Assembly (NCBI RefSeq): GCF_019457595.1
Contig: NZ_CP080419.1
Coordinates: 2,542,001 to 2,606,000, forward strand
DNA length: 64,000 nucleotides
Direction of reading: 5' to 3'
DNA from: Shewanella psychrotolerans
GTDB taxonomy: Bacteria > Pseudomonadota > Gammaproteobacteria > Enterobacterales > Shewanellaceae
Below are positions 45,994 through 54,763 of this stretch, piece by piece. Both the position numbers and the translations under genes were made by a program. Below the pieces are notes generated by a model. That model was not told the origin of the DNA. It searched no databases and was given only the letters and a program-made list of their open reading frames with translations. Position 1 is the first letter of the stretch; the number at the start of each line of letters is the position of its first letter.

Positions 45994-46251
45994 ATGTCTC
46001 TACTCGATTATTTTAAAACAAAAAAAACACCGAGCACTGCAGTTACTGCCAAAGAACGACTGCAGATCATTGTAGCCCATCAACGGGGAGAGCGCGATGC
46101 GCCCGACTATTTCCCAGCGATGAAGCAAGAGATCATCGAAGTAATCCGTAAGTATGTGCAGATAGATACAGATCAAGTATCAGTACAACTGGATCAAAAC
46201 GATGACAACTTGTCGGTACTTGAGCTTAATGTCACGCTTCCTGAAAAGTAG
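45994..46251 (+). CDS. minE: Cell-division topological specificity factor MinE
   Basis: 85 residues, the usual length. [31 protein letters not shown] (start and MinD-binding helix), then [19 protein letters not shown] and the C-terminal dimerisation strands. Stimulates MinD ATPase. Last gene of the operon; a repeat begins 7 bp after its stop. Confidence 0.95.
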   Translation: MSLLDYFKTKKTPSTAVTAKERLQIIVAHQRGERDAPDYFPAMKQEIIEVIRKYVQIDTDQVSVQLDQNDDNLSVLELNVTLPEK

Positions 46252-46257
46252 CTATTA

Positions 46258-46305
46258 ATACCAATGAGTATAAAGATGTGATCGCTCAGCGACGATTTAG
46301 CACTA
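46258..46305. repeat. MITE-like element, truncated copy (copy E)
   Basis: ATACCAATGAGTATAAAG...GATCGCTCAGCG matches the reverse complement of the right end of copy A, and the similarity continues for only about 12 bp (GATTTAGC.CT). The other end is absent. Confidence 0.6.
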
Positions 46306-46394
46306 AAGGTTAGTGCTGATGATCCAAGGTCTTTAGTTGCTCCTCGGCTATAGCATCGTGCTTCGCCCTGCCTTCTATATCCATATAGTCGTGC

Positions 46395-46447
46395 ATTAAA
46401 GACGTTCACAACATCTGACCTCCAAGGGTGAAGTGAATGTCTTTAAT
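46395..46447. repeat. Near-perfect 15-bp inverted repeat after minE
   Basis: ATTAAAGACGTTCAC (46395-46409) and GTGAATGTCTTTAAT (46433-46447) pair at 14 of 15 positions across a 23-nt loop. A small palindrome (CTATAT-CC-ATATAG, 46375-46388) precedes it. Confidence 0.6.
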
Positions 46448-46486
46448 ATTTCGGGAACATGCAAGACCATAAGAAGCATATACACC

Positions 46487-46512
46487 AAAAAAGCCCTCTA
46501 AGAGGGCTTTTT
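46487..46512. terminator. Bidirectional terminator between minE and rnd
   Basis: AAAAAAGCCCTCT - A - AGAGGGCTTTTT. The T run serves both strands; it ends 11 bp before the rnd stop. Confidence 0.9.
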
Positions 46513-46522
46513 AGTACTGATT

Positions 46523-47638
46523 TCATATCTCAAGTTGTCTAAGCTTCTCTTCGCTCAAGGTTGCGCGCCAACCATTAAGTAACAAAGGCAGTTCACCTAC
46601 TCTTCCCGCCCATTGCCAGTGTAAAAACTCATGTATGTGACGTTTTGATCCGATAAGCTCCATAGGTACATTATGAGCTTCAGCGATCTCGGCAAGGCAA
46701 TTTTTAATCGTCTTAAATGCCGATTTATAACCAGGCTTAAGTGCAATGACATCGATAGCTTCAGGCAAATTGTCAAGATCGGCCGTTGCCATCACGGCGA
46801 TAATGGCTTTGGCATGAACTCGTTTTTCCTGCTCGGTAAGTTCACTCATTTTGAAAATATCGCTTGTGCTCTGCGGCTGCTTTTTAGCTAATGCAATCAA
46901 CGCATGATCTTTTATCACAAAACCTAAGGCTAAATCTTTCACTAACGCTTTTTCTAATCGCCACTTGGCTAATACTTTTAAATAGGCTAATTGCTTAGGA
47001 GTGAGCTGAAAACTGTTCTTCACCTTAAGATACGCATTATCACCATCGGGCTTATCGAGACGCCCTTGTGTCATCCGCTCACCCTCTTCATACAACCAAG
47101 CTAATCGGCCTGTTGTTTGCAGTTTCTCTAATAATTGAGGGTAAAGCTGATAAAGATATTCGACATCATTAGCGGCGTAATGCAGCTGCGCATCGGTTAA
47201 TGGCCGTTTGAGCCAATCGGTACGAGATTCACCTTTATCTAAGGTAACGTTCAAACAGTGTTCAACTAATTTGGCGTAACCTAATCCGTGTCCTAATCCA
47301 CACAACGCGGCCGCTATTTGACTATCAAACAAGACTTTCGGCTGGCAAGCGCCATATTTCGCTAACACTTCTAAATCTTCGCTACAGGAGTGAAGCACAG
47401 ACACGATGTCATCACGCTGCAGTAATGCCCAGAAACCGCTGAGATCACTGACGGCTAACGGATCGATTAATGCTAATGTTTTACCATCATAGACTTGGAT
47501 CAGCCCTAATCGTGCATAATAGGTTCGTGTGCGAACAAATTCGGTATCCAATACCAGCACACTGGCTTTGCTATACTGGGCGACAAGCGAGCTTAAACTG
47601 GCATCATCATCTACATATTGAAACGTCAACAATCTCAT
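46523..47638 (-). CDS. rnd: Ribonuclease D
   Basis: About 371 residues. The DEDD exonuclease domain shows VLVLDTEFVRTRTYYARLGL (Asp/Glu), VLHSCSEDLEVLAKYG (Asp) and LHYAANDVEYLYQLYP (Tyr-x3-Asp type). HRDC domains follow. It trims the 3' ends of tRNA and other structured RNAs. The start is uncertain: GGAGAG overlaps too closely with ATG 47638, and the TTG six bases later (giving LLTFQYV) or an upstream TTG at 47665 are possible. It lies next to fadD, as in E. coli. Confidence 0.92.
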   Translation of the reverse strand: MRLLTFQYVDDDASLSSLVAQYSKASVLVLDTEFVRTRTYYARLGLIQVYDGKTLALIDPLAVSDLSGFWALLQRDDIVSVLHSCSEDLEVLAKYGACQPKVLFDSQIAAALCGLGHGLGYAKLVEHCLNVTLDKGESRTDWLKRPLTDAQLHYAANDVEYLYQLYPQLLEKLQTTGRLAWLYEEGERMTQGRLDKPDGDNAYLKVKNSFQLTPKQLAYLKVLAKWRLEKALVKDLALGFVIKDHALIALAKKQPQSTSDIFKMSELTEQEKRVHAKAIIAVMATADLDNLPEAIDVIALKPGYKSAFKTIKNCLAEIAEAHNVPMELIGSKRHIHEFLHWQWAGRVGELPLLLNGWRATLSEEKLRQLEI

Positions 47639-47722
47639 CTCTCCAATTGATTCTGGCAAAAACAAAAGCCGACGATAAACGCCGGCTTTGAGTTAACCAA
47701 AATACGGTTTGTACCTAGCCGA

Positions 47723-49396
47723 TCACGCAGACTTGGCCTCGTCGCGTAACTCACGTCGTAAAATCTTACCGACGTTTGTCTTAGGTAACTCATCCCTAAA
47801 TTCTACCAGCTTAGGAATTTTATATCCCGTCAAATGATCACGACAATGCTTAATTAGTTGCTCTTCGGTTAAAGATTTATCAGAAGCAACCACAAAAATC
47901 TTCACCAATTCGCCACTCACTTTATGGGGAACGCCAACGGCAGCAACTTCAACGACCTTAGAATGAAGCGCAACAACCTCTTCAACCTCATTAGGGAAGA
48001 CGTTAAAGCCCGACACCAAAATCATATCTTTCTTTCTATCGACGATAAAGAAGAAGCCCTTATCATCCATATAGCCGATATCGCCCGTAGCGAGATAGCC
48101 CTGTTCGTCGATAATTGAGGCGGTTTCTTCGGGGCGTTGCCAGTAGCCCTTCATGATCTGTGGGCCTTTAGCAAAAAGCTCCCCCGTCTCACCTTGGGCT
48201 AAAACATTACCGTCATCATCTCTGACTTGCATATCAGTATTTGCAACTGGGAAGCCAATAGAGCCGTTATAACCATCAAGGTTATAAGGACAGCAAGCCA
48301 CCAGCGGAGAAGCCTCGGTCAGACCGTAACCTTCTAATAACTTTGTCTTAGTGATCCCTTGCCATTTATCGGCGACGGCACGTTGCACCGCCATGCCCCC
48401 CCCAATCGATAGCTTAAGGTTAGAAAAATCCAACGCTTGAAAATCAGTCGAGTTCACGAGTGCATTAAACAGGGTATTAACACCAGTTAACGCGGTGAAT
48501 GGGTGTTTTTTCAGCTCTGACACAAACGCCGGAATATCTCTTGGGTTGGTGATCAGCAGGTTGTTAGCCCCTTTATGCAAAAATAGTAAACAATTCACGG
48601 TTAATGCAAAGATGTGATACAGCGGTAACGCGGTAACGACAAACTCTTTTCCATTTTCCAGCAATGGCGAATATGACGCATCTGCCTGCAGCAAATTACT
48701 GACAATATTGTTATGGGTCAACATCGCACCTTTAGAGACCCCAGTAGTTCCACCTGTATATTGCAAGAACGCAATATCATCGGATTTCACAGTAGGTTTT
48801 ACATATTGCAGTCGGCGCCCCTTCGATAGCGATTTACGCATTCCGATGGCATGAGGAAGATGATATTTAGGCACCATCTTCTTAATATATTTTACGACAA
48901 AATTCACTAAGGTACGCTTAGGCGCACTAAGAAGATCCCCGAGCCCAGTTAAGATCACGCTCTCAACAGGCGTTTGGTCAACCACTTGCTCAAGCGTGTT
49001 AGCAAAATTAGAGACCACAACAATCGCTTTTGCACCTGAGTCATTCAGTTGGTGCTTTAACTCTCTTGGGGTATAAAGTGGATTGACGTTTACAACCACC
49101 ATGCCCGCACGCAAAATACCAAACAATGCAATGGGATATTGTAAAAGGTTAGGCATCATAATCGCGACACGATCGCCCTTTTCTAACTTTAGTTCGTTTT
49201 GAAGATAAGCGGCAAAGGCACGGCTGCGCTCTTCAAGCTTACGATAAGTCAACGTGGCGCCCATATTCACAAACGCAGGTTGATCAGCATATTTCGTTAC
49301 CGAGCGTTCAAATAGATCAATAAGCGAACTATATAACTTCTCGTCAATAACAGCGGGTACATCATCGGGTAGGTTCTTCGTCCAAAGCTGTTCCAC
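47723..49396 (-). CDS. fadD: Long-chain-fatty-acid--CoA ligase
   Basis: A 557-residue AMP-forming enzyme that activates imported fatty acids for beta-oxidation. ATP/AMP motif [54 protein letters not shown]-terminal Lys in [15 protein letters not shown]. The start is GTG at 49396 with AGGAGAG upstream ([10 protein letters not shown]). FadR is encoded 10 kb away and is the expected regulator, though no clear FadR site was found. The leader region has three inverted repeats in series. Confidence 0.94.
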   Translation of the reverse strand: MEQLWTKNLPDDVPAVIDEKLYSSLIDLFERSVTKYADQPAFVNMGATLTYRKLEERSRAFAAYLQNELKLEKGDRVAIMMPNLLQYPIALFGILRAGMVVVNVNPLYTPRELKHQLNDSGAKAIVVVSNFANTLEQVVDQTPVESVILTGLGDLLSAPKRTLVNFVVKYIKKMVPKYHLPHAIGMRKSLSKGRRLQYVKPTVKSDDIAFLQYTGGTTGVSKGAMLTHNNIVSNLLQADASYSPLLENGKEFVVTALPLYHIFALTVNCLLFLHKGANNLLITNPRDIPAFVSELKKHPFTALTGVNTLFNALVNSTDFQALDFSNLKLSIGGGMAVQRAVADKWQGITKTKLLEGYGLTEASPLVACCPYNLDGYNGSIGFPVANTDMQVRDDDGNVLAQGETGELFAKGPQIMKGYWQRPEETASIIDEQGYLATGDIGYMDDKGFFFIVDRKKDMILVSGFNVFPNEVEEVVALHSKVVEVAAVGVPHKVSGELVKIFVVASDKSLTEEQLIKHCRDHLTGYKIPKLVEFRDELPKTNVGKILRRELRDEAKSA

Positions 49397-49429
49397 TTGT
49401 CTCTCCTAAATCCCAAAGCTGAGTTAATC

Positions 49430-49523
49430 GTGAATAAAATCATTCACAGATAGTTTCAAAAAACAGAAACTAAGCACTGACTCATTAATATTGTAAGTAA
49501 CACCTAAAAATCATACAGGTGTT
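49430..49523. promoter_or_regulatory. Three perfect inverted repeats upstream of fadD
   Basis: GTGAAT-N6-ATTCAC (49430-49447), TAGTTTC-N8-GAAACTA (49451-49472) and AACACCT-N11-AGGTGTT (49499-49523). All are perfect and lie within 130 bp upstream of the GTG start. They could be operators or 5' untranslated RNA structures. Confidence 0.45.
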
Positions 49524-49600
49524 TTAATTTTGAACATCATCACATAATTAGAGCAAAAATCCTAGATCAATTTATTCGTCAGATTAATATTCACTCTGAC

Positions 49601-50521
49601 TCAGGTCTGTTGACCTTTCTCAGTGACTTTTGATGCTAAAAAACATTTGATTGCAGTCGCAACTTGCTCACTATTGCCCATGTGTAGATGGTGATCACCT
49701 TCAAGTTCAACACAGGTTAAATTGTGATACCAAGATTGAACTCGCTCTGATACCTCAGATGCGACTCGATAGCCATCCTTGCCAGAGATTAACAATACCT
49801 TTCCACAATGATCCTGCATAAGGCCTTGAACATGCTCAAATGTGAGTCGCATTGGTGAGTCTAATTTTAACCGAGGATCACTCCGCCAGCGGGCACCATC
49901 ATCAGAAACGTCTAAGTTACGTTCAATAAGTAAACGGCACCACTGCATATCGAGTCCCGTCAATCGATGCCGAGCTTTTACCGCAGCATCAAGGGATGTG
50001 TTTCGCGGCAAACGACCTTCCGAGCGTAACCCTCGACCATGGTCTTGAAAACTTCGGATTAACCGCTGACGACTCTTACTAGGGTCTTCCACCAATGGGC
50101 TTAATGCTTCAATAAAAATCCAATAAGGCACTTTATCTGCAAATACAGCGCTGTAAGCAGATGCAACAATGCCTCCTAAAGAGTGGCCGATAACGGCATA
50201 AATGGGTTTTACTGCAGTAATGGTTTCAATCAGGTGCTCTAAATCGTATAGATAGTCAATCCAATGCAATGGATAACGACCCGGTCTGTGCTGGGAAAAA
50301 CCATGTCCCGGCCAATCGACCGCTAGCAATTGATAATCATTAAGGTACTTTGATAAAGGCTCAAAACTGTTGGCATTATCAAGCCATCCATGAAGTGCTA
50401 TCAACAGAGGCTTGCTATTGTCCCCCCAAACACGTCCAGCTAAACGAATATGAGGCAGTTCAATAACTACCTCATTTTCACGGCCGCAAGAGTGCCACAG
50501 CACACCGCTATTGTCAGGCAT
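49601..50521 (-). CDS. Alpha/beta-fold hydrolase
   Basis: A 306-residue cytoplasmic enzyme. The oxyanion motif LHGWLDNANSF is followed by nucleophile Ser in VIGHSLGGIVAS, an acid in LLISGKDGYRV and a His in GDHHLHMG, completing the triad. It resembles lipase/esterase-like hydrolases sometimes annotated MhpC-like; the substrate is unknown. It starts 7 bp after the upstream methyltransferase-like gene, so the two may be cotranscribed. Confidence 0.85.
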   Translation of the reverse strand: MPDNSGVLWHSCGRENEVVIELPHIRLAGRVWGDNSKPLLIALHGWLDNANSFEPLSKYLNDYQLLAVDWPGHGFSQHRPGRYPLHWIDYLYDLEHLIETITAVKPIYAVIGHSLGGIVASAYSAVFADKVPYWIFIEALSPLVEDPSKSRQRLIRSFQDHGRGLRSEGRLPRNTSLDAAVKARHRLTGLDMQWCRLLIERNLDVSDDGARWRSDPRLKLDSPMRLTFEHVQGLMQDHCGKVLLISGKDGYRVASEVSERVQSWYHNLTCVELEGDHHLHMGNSEQVATAIKCFLASKVTEKGQQT

Positions 50522-50528
50522 ATAACGC

Positions 50529-51347
50529 CTACTTTTTCACAAATTTTAACGTCATGCGATCGCTCTCACCTATCGCTAAATACTTTTCTTTATCTTGGTC
50601 ACCTAATCTCAAACTCGGTGGTAATGTCCACACCCCTTTAGGATAATCCTTGCTGTCTTTCGCGTTAGCATTAACTTCACTGCTTGCCACTAACTTAAAA
50701 CCAGACTGCTCTGCGAGGGCGATCATCTCATCTTGCACCATATAGCCCGATTTGATCTCCATTCCAGGTTTAGCTCTGTGCTCTACCACGCCAAACACGC
50801 CACCAGGCTTAAGCACCTGATAAGCCGCATCGAATACGTTCTCAAGTTGCTCCTTCATTGCCCAGTTATGCAAATTTCTAAATGTCAGCACCGCATCGGC
50901 GCTATTGTCATCTCCAAGGGATGCTAGACGTGGCGGATCAAACGCCAAAACAGAGGCATTGCCTAAAGCGGTATTATTGTCACTAATCCATTGTTGCAAT
51001 GCTTTACCTAAACGAATTTGATATCCAGGTAAGGTAACTCCTTCTGGAGGATTAGCATCGAAGTTTGCAGCAATATAGTGTCCTTCAGCGGCTAAATAGG
51101 GGGCTAAAATCTCGGCATACCAACGTCCACCCGGCCACAGCTCAATAACGGTATCTGTCGGTTTGATATCAAAAAAGGATAGGGTTTCGCCGGGATGACG
51201 GTATACGTCTCGTTGAAGGTTTGCCTCTTGGCGCAGATCATTGCTTAGGGCTGCAACCAATTTGGGATTCACTTCAGTTTGCGCATTTGCAACAGAACCA
51301 AACAGCGATGGCACCAATAATGCGGCAATTAATGTCATTTTTTTCAT
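50529..51347 (-). CDS. Exported methyltransferase-like protein (COG4798 type)
   Basis: 272 residues. A clear signal peptide (TLIAALLVPSLFGSVANA) precedes a class I methyltransferase fold: DTVIELWPGGRWYAEILAPY at motif I (with WPGG instead of a canonical G-x-G-x-G), SADAVLTFRNLHNW, and LKPGGVFGVVEHRAKPG. Proteins of this group are annotated as predicted methyltransferases and are typically exported, where SAM is not normally available. The function is unknown. Confidence 0.8.
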   Translation of the reverse strand: MKKMTLIAALLVPSLFGSVANAQTEVNPKLVAALSNDLRQEANLQRDVYRHPGETLSFFDIKPTDTVIELWPGGRWYAEILAPYLAAEGHYIAANFDANPPEGVTLPGYQIRLGKALQQWISDNNTALGNASVLAFDPPRLASLGDDNSADAVLTFRNLHNWAMKEQLENVFDAAYQVLKPGGVFGVVEHRAKPGMEIKSGYMVQDEMIALAEQSGFKLVASSEVNANAKDSKDYPKGVWTLPPSLRLGDQDKEKYLAIGESDRMTLKFVKK

Positions 51348-51439
51348 TATAATTCTCCCTGATAAAACCTTAAACCTACCAGCCTAAACGAATAAATAAT
51401 ATATAAATAAACAGCTAGTTACACTTTGTTATTTAGTCG

Positions 51440-52120
51440 CTATTGGGTAGCGCTATCGATACGTCGCCAGCACAGCCACAGCATACTTAAGCTACTTACC
51501 AGCCAAATACCGACCCAAATCCAAGCAGGAATCCACGTCTGTTGCGCTAACATTACCGCATCACCTCGACCACTTAACCCCAGTAACACTGTCGGGCTTG
51601 CAAGCGCATTAAGCATCACCATCAGCGCCATAACACGAAGTGAAAAGGTCAGAATATGACTATGACTTAACTTTAGCGGCAACAGAAACAGCAAGGCTAA
51701 TATACCAAGGATCCCGATAGTCAGCAGATCTCGCCCCCAAAACAGTACGGTCAACACAACCCCAACACCTAAACAGGCAAAGCTTGCGCGGATCCCCCTG
51801 CGCCAAATAGCAAGATTAAAAATAAGTAATCCCCACAGCGCAGCGCCAAAATACCCAGCAAAACCGATGAGTACAGGCCAGCCGCCTTGACTAAAACAGA
51901 GCCCAGCCCCATTAGGAAATAGCTGTATATGACTCACAATCCCACCTGACATCAGCGTCGCCAAACCATGGGACAACTCATGAAAATAGCTTTCTAACCA
52001 TTTAAACGGAACACTTAGATAGGGAATTCGAGTCAGTACTAATGCTAACAGCAGTTCAATAAAAAATTGGCTACGACTGGGCAGTGCTGCAGGCTTTGTA
52101 TCTATTTTTGCAGTAGACAT
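51440..52120 (-). CDS. M50-family-like membrane metallopeptidase
   Basis: A 226-residue integral membrane protein with several hydrophobic segments. The first helix region is followed by SYFHELSHGLATLMSGG, an HExxH zinc motif inside a hydrophobic context as in M50 peptidases. The second ligand motif (NPDG-like) is not obvious, so the call is by HExxH and topology. Regulated intramembrane proteolysis would be family-typical but is not shown. It lies upstream of, and in the same direction as, the methyltransferase-like gene. Confidence 0.7.
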   Translation of the reverse strand: MSTAKIDTKPAALPSRSQFFIELLLALVLTRIPYLSVPFKWLESYFHELSHGLATLMSGGIVSHIQLFPNGAGLCFSQGGWPVLIGFAGYFGAALWGLLIFNLAIWRRGIRASFACLGVGVVLTVLFWGRDLLTIGILGILALLFLLPLKLSHSHILTFSLRVMALMVMLNALASPTVLLGLSGRGDAVMLAQQTWIPAWIWVGIWLVSSLSMLWLCWRRIDSATQ

Positions 52121-52174
52121 AAGGGCTCGTTAGCTACCTATAGGGATAAAAGAAAGAGGGTAACCCGATCAGCA

Positions 52175-52540
52175 TCAGGCATAGGTATCGATACCCACCA
52201 TTTGTGAAATCGAATCTCGCTGCGCGGCGTGCTCATGGAGTAGATAGGTCGAAATAGCACTTTGAGTTGCTTGGGTATTTTTATCATACTCAAGCTTGGC
52301 GTCGAGACGAGCATTGAGCTGTAGCTCTGTCGTTACTTGTTCCGCGCTAGCGTCATCAGCTTCAACGGTTTGCTGATCTTGTTGAGACGGCTCGCGATAC
52401 TCAGTGACAGATTCAAGCGCACCAACATCGGTCACAGGAGATAATGCAGGCACATCATTAAGTGGTGAAATGCTATCGCTAATAGTCGTCGCGCTTGGCA
52501 ATATATTATTGCGTATCACACTACCAGATTGGATCTGCAT
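52175..52540 (-). CDS. Conserved-looking small protein of unknown function
   Basis: A 121-residue soluble, acidic protein with no signal or membrane segment. The N-terminus (MQIQSGSVIRNN) and middle are Ser/Thr/Asp-rich and probably disordered. The C-terminal third is helical (LNARLDAKLEY, then AISTYLLHEHAAQR) and ends ISQMVGIDTYA, a tail like that of several uncharacterised gammaproteobacterial proteins. Codon use resembles the neighbours. No function can be assigned. Confidence 0.65.
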   Translation of the reverse strand: MQIQSGSVIRNNILPSATTISDSISPLNDVPALSPVTDVGALESVTEYREPSQQDQQTVEADDASAEQVTTELQLNARLDAKLEYDKNTQATQSAISTYLLHEHAAQRDSISQMVGIDTYA

Positions 52541-52652
52541 AAACTTACCTCACCCATACCTATTGATGTGCATAACCGGCGATAACCCAAAACACTATCT
52601 TTAAGATTACACCCAATGCTAAGGTTAAACCAAACTATGAGGTTAAACCAAA

Positions 52653-53366
52653 TTACTCACGACCAGGAAGCTTTTTCCACGTTACCGTATCTCTTAAATA
52701 AACAGGTTGCAGACCTTCTACATCGGTCGACTCCCCATTGGTGTGTGCATTGACGGCCAAAGGAAGCATATATCGCGCTTCGGGAAACTTGTCATCGGCG
52801 AGGAGCTGCATACCGCTGATAACTAATTCAGGATAAGCATCAAAACCGGTTCCACATGCGTAAACAGGCTGTTGATAATCCAAACCTCGGCTAACCTCTT
52901 CTGGCCTGCATACCATTTCATTATTAATTAAAGTTGCAAGACCTTGGCGATTCACAAACTCGCCCCAATAGACTTCACCCATACGCGCATCGATCGCCGT
53001 AACTATCTGCTCGGCGCCCTGATGATCAATCGCCGCCTGTGCCATCGCCTGCAACGTTGAAATGCCAACAACAGGGAGATCTTGGCCTAAGGCGAGTCCT
53101 TGGGTCATCGAAGTGCAGATACGTATTCCGGTGAAACTGCCTGGGCCGCGGCCATAAGCGATTAAAGAGACCGCACTTAAATCGATGTCGGCCTCTTTTA
53201 ATACTTTATCGACCATAGGAAGAAGACGCTGACTATGTTCACGTGGCGCATCGGCTTGCTCAGCATAAATATGGCCATTATGAGTCAATGCAACTGAACA
53301 AGACTCAGTACAGGTATCGAGCGCAAGAATAGTTAACTGGGTAACATCATTTGTATTTTGGGGCAT
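52653..53366 (-). CDS. tsaB: tRNA threonylcarbamoyladenosine biosynthesis protein TsaB
   Basis: 237 residues of the ASKHA fold. ILALDTCTESCSVALTHNGH at the N-terminus, REHSQRLLPMVDKVL, and YGRGPGSFTGIRI are TsaB signatures. TsaB pairs with TsaD and TsaE to make the t6A modification at tRNA position 37. ATG 53366 is used; an upstream TTG at 53378 lacks a ribosome site. Confidence 0.94.
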   Translation of the reverse strand: MPQNTNDVTQLTILALDTCTESCSVALTHNGHIYAEQADAPREHSQRLLPMVDKVLKEADIDLSAVSLIAYGRGPGSFTGIRICTSMTQGLALGQDLPVVGISTLQAMAQAAIDHQGAEQIVTAIDARMGEVYWGEFVNRQGLATLINNEMVCRPEEVSRGLDYQQPVYACGTGFDAYPELVISGMQLLADDKFPEARYMLPLAVNAHTNGESTDVEGLQPVYLRDTVTWKKLPGRE

Positions 53367-53835
53367 GTGTCTAACCAAAGTAAAAAGCGAGCGTCATGGG
53401 TGCCGTCATACCTAAACCACTTCAAAAGTCACATCTAACAAGTGGCATTTAATCTGTCCAACAATATCTATACTATTGGACATCAGTCATCACTGATAAC
53501 GGCAACACATCGACGATTAATGGCGCAGATTATAGCGTAATTGACGCTTAGGTATAGCCAAACTTACTTAATTGTCGTTAACAACTTAGCGCTATTCCCC
53601 ATAATATTGCTCCTCGACGATTATCATTTTGGTTTATCAATTTTCGATTTTCTAATACAGCAAAAACCGATACCATAGCGGCAACTATAAGACATTAGGC
53701 CGTTAATTCACACTTGAGCAATGAACCGGCTGCCAATTAACACGCTTTTCGTTTACAGATTGACCAATCACAAACTGGAAAATGACAAACCACTGGAAAC
53801 AAACACACGACCAATACGTCATCTAGGAAGCCATC
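53367..53835. other. Intergenic region between tsaB and the EamA transporter
   Basis: About 470 bp, AT-rich, with no supportable gene and no strong repeat. A short frame at 53721-53957 overlaps the transporter start in another frame and is not considered real. The region must carry the divergent promoters. Confidence 0.6.
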
Positions 53836-54729
53836 TTGAACAATGCTCAGTTGAATATAGCGACGCCAAGCAGCGAAATGAACGCCATGGGACTGGCACT
53901 GTTATCAGCAGTAATGATGGGAACCATAGGTGCACTGGCACAAGCCGCTCACCTTGACGCCTCGACAATTACTTTTTATCGGCTGTTTATTGGCGCGTTC
54001 TGCTTAATCGTCTATATGACGCTAACGGGTAAAAGCGTTCAAATTCTGCATCAACCCAGCAAACAAAATGTCATTAATGGCGCAATGCTAGCGGGCTTTA
54101 TGGCTTTTTATGTCGAAGCCATTAACTACATCAACATGGCAAATGCAGTGATGGTGATCTATCTGGCCCCATTGGTCACGGCGCTGTTTGCGCACGTCCT
54201 ATTTGCAGAAAAACTTAATAGATTTAATATTATGGCGATATTGACTGCCCTTATGGGTGTGTTGTTTATTCTGCCAAGTTTAGACGCCCTAAATGATGAT
54301 CCAAAGCAATGGTTAGGCTATGGTTATGCTCTACTAGCACTACTGACCTACAGCGGATTTATGTTAATTAATCGCCGCCCCGTGATCAGTACGCCCTATC
54401 AGAGTACCTTAGTGCAGCTTATTGTGGGCGCCTGCTGTTTATTACCATTTACCTTCTCCAATCCGGTGATACCAACAACGCAGCAATGGGGCTGGTTGCT
54501 CCTCATTGGCTTATTACCAGGTTTCTTGGCCATCCTATTTGCGGTTAAAGCACTACGTGCATTACCTGCAGCGACATTCGGAACCTTAGCCTATATAGAG
54601 CCGGTTACCGTGGTTCTCATAGGTTGGACACTGTTTTCACAATATCTAACATTTATACAATTAATCGGTTGCGGTTTGATCACTATTGCAGGTCTCATAC
54701 AGGTGAGATTTAGCAATAAGTTGTCATAG
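53836..54729 (+). CDS. EamA/DMT-family transporter
   Basis: A 297-residue inner-membrane protein with about ten hydrophobic helices in two EamA repeats (about residues 17-145 and 160-290). ASTITFYRLFIGAFCLIVYM, and the second-repeat end LPAATFGTLAYIEPVTVVLIG, are typical of the drug/metabolite transporter superfamily. The substrate is unknown. The start is TTG at 53836, supported by AGGAAG five bases upstream. Confidence 0.85.
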   Translation: MNNAQLNIATPSSEMNAMGLALLSAVMMGTIGALAQAAHLDASTITFYRLFIGAFCLIVYMTLTGKSVQILHQPSKQNVINGAMLAGFMAFYVEAINYINMANAVMVIYLAPLVTALFAHVLFAEKLNRFNIMAILTALMGVLFILPSLDALNDDPKQWLGYGYALLALLTYSGFMLINRRPVISTPYQSTLVQLIVGACCLLPFTFSNPVIPTTQQWGWLLLIGLLPGFLAILFAVKALRALPAATFGTLAYIEPVTVVLIGWTLFSQYLTFIQLIGCGLITIAGLIQVRFSNKLS

Positions 54730-54763
54730 GCAATAACGGCAAAGCATTACATAGGAAGCGAGT

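Noticed and set aside
49430..49447. GTGA...TCAC dyad upstream of fadD as a CRP site
   Set aside because: The half sites are separated by 10 bases, not the 6 required by CRP.
49499..49523. AACACCT/AGGTGTT hairpin as terminator of the alpha/beta hydrolase gene
   Set aside because: No T run follows on the minus strand and the loop is 11 nt, so it is listed as a dyad only.
53721..53957. 78-residue open frame before the EamA transporter
   Set aside because: It overlaps the transporter start in another frame, has no ribosome site and reads as low-complexity basic sequence.
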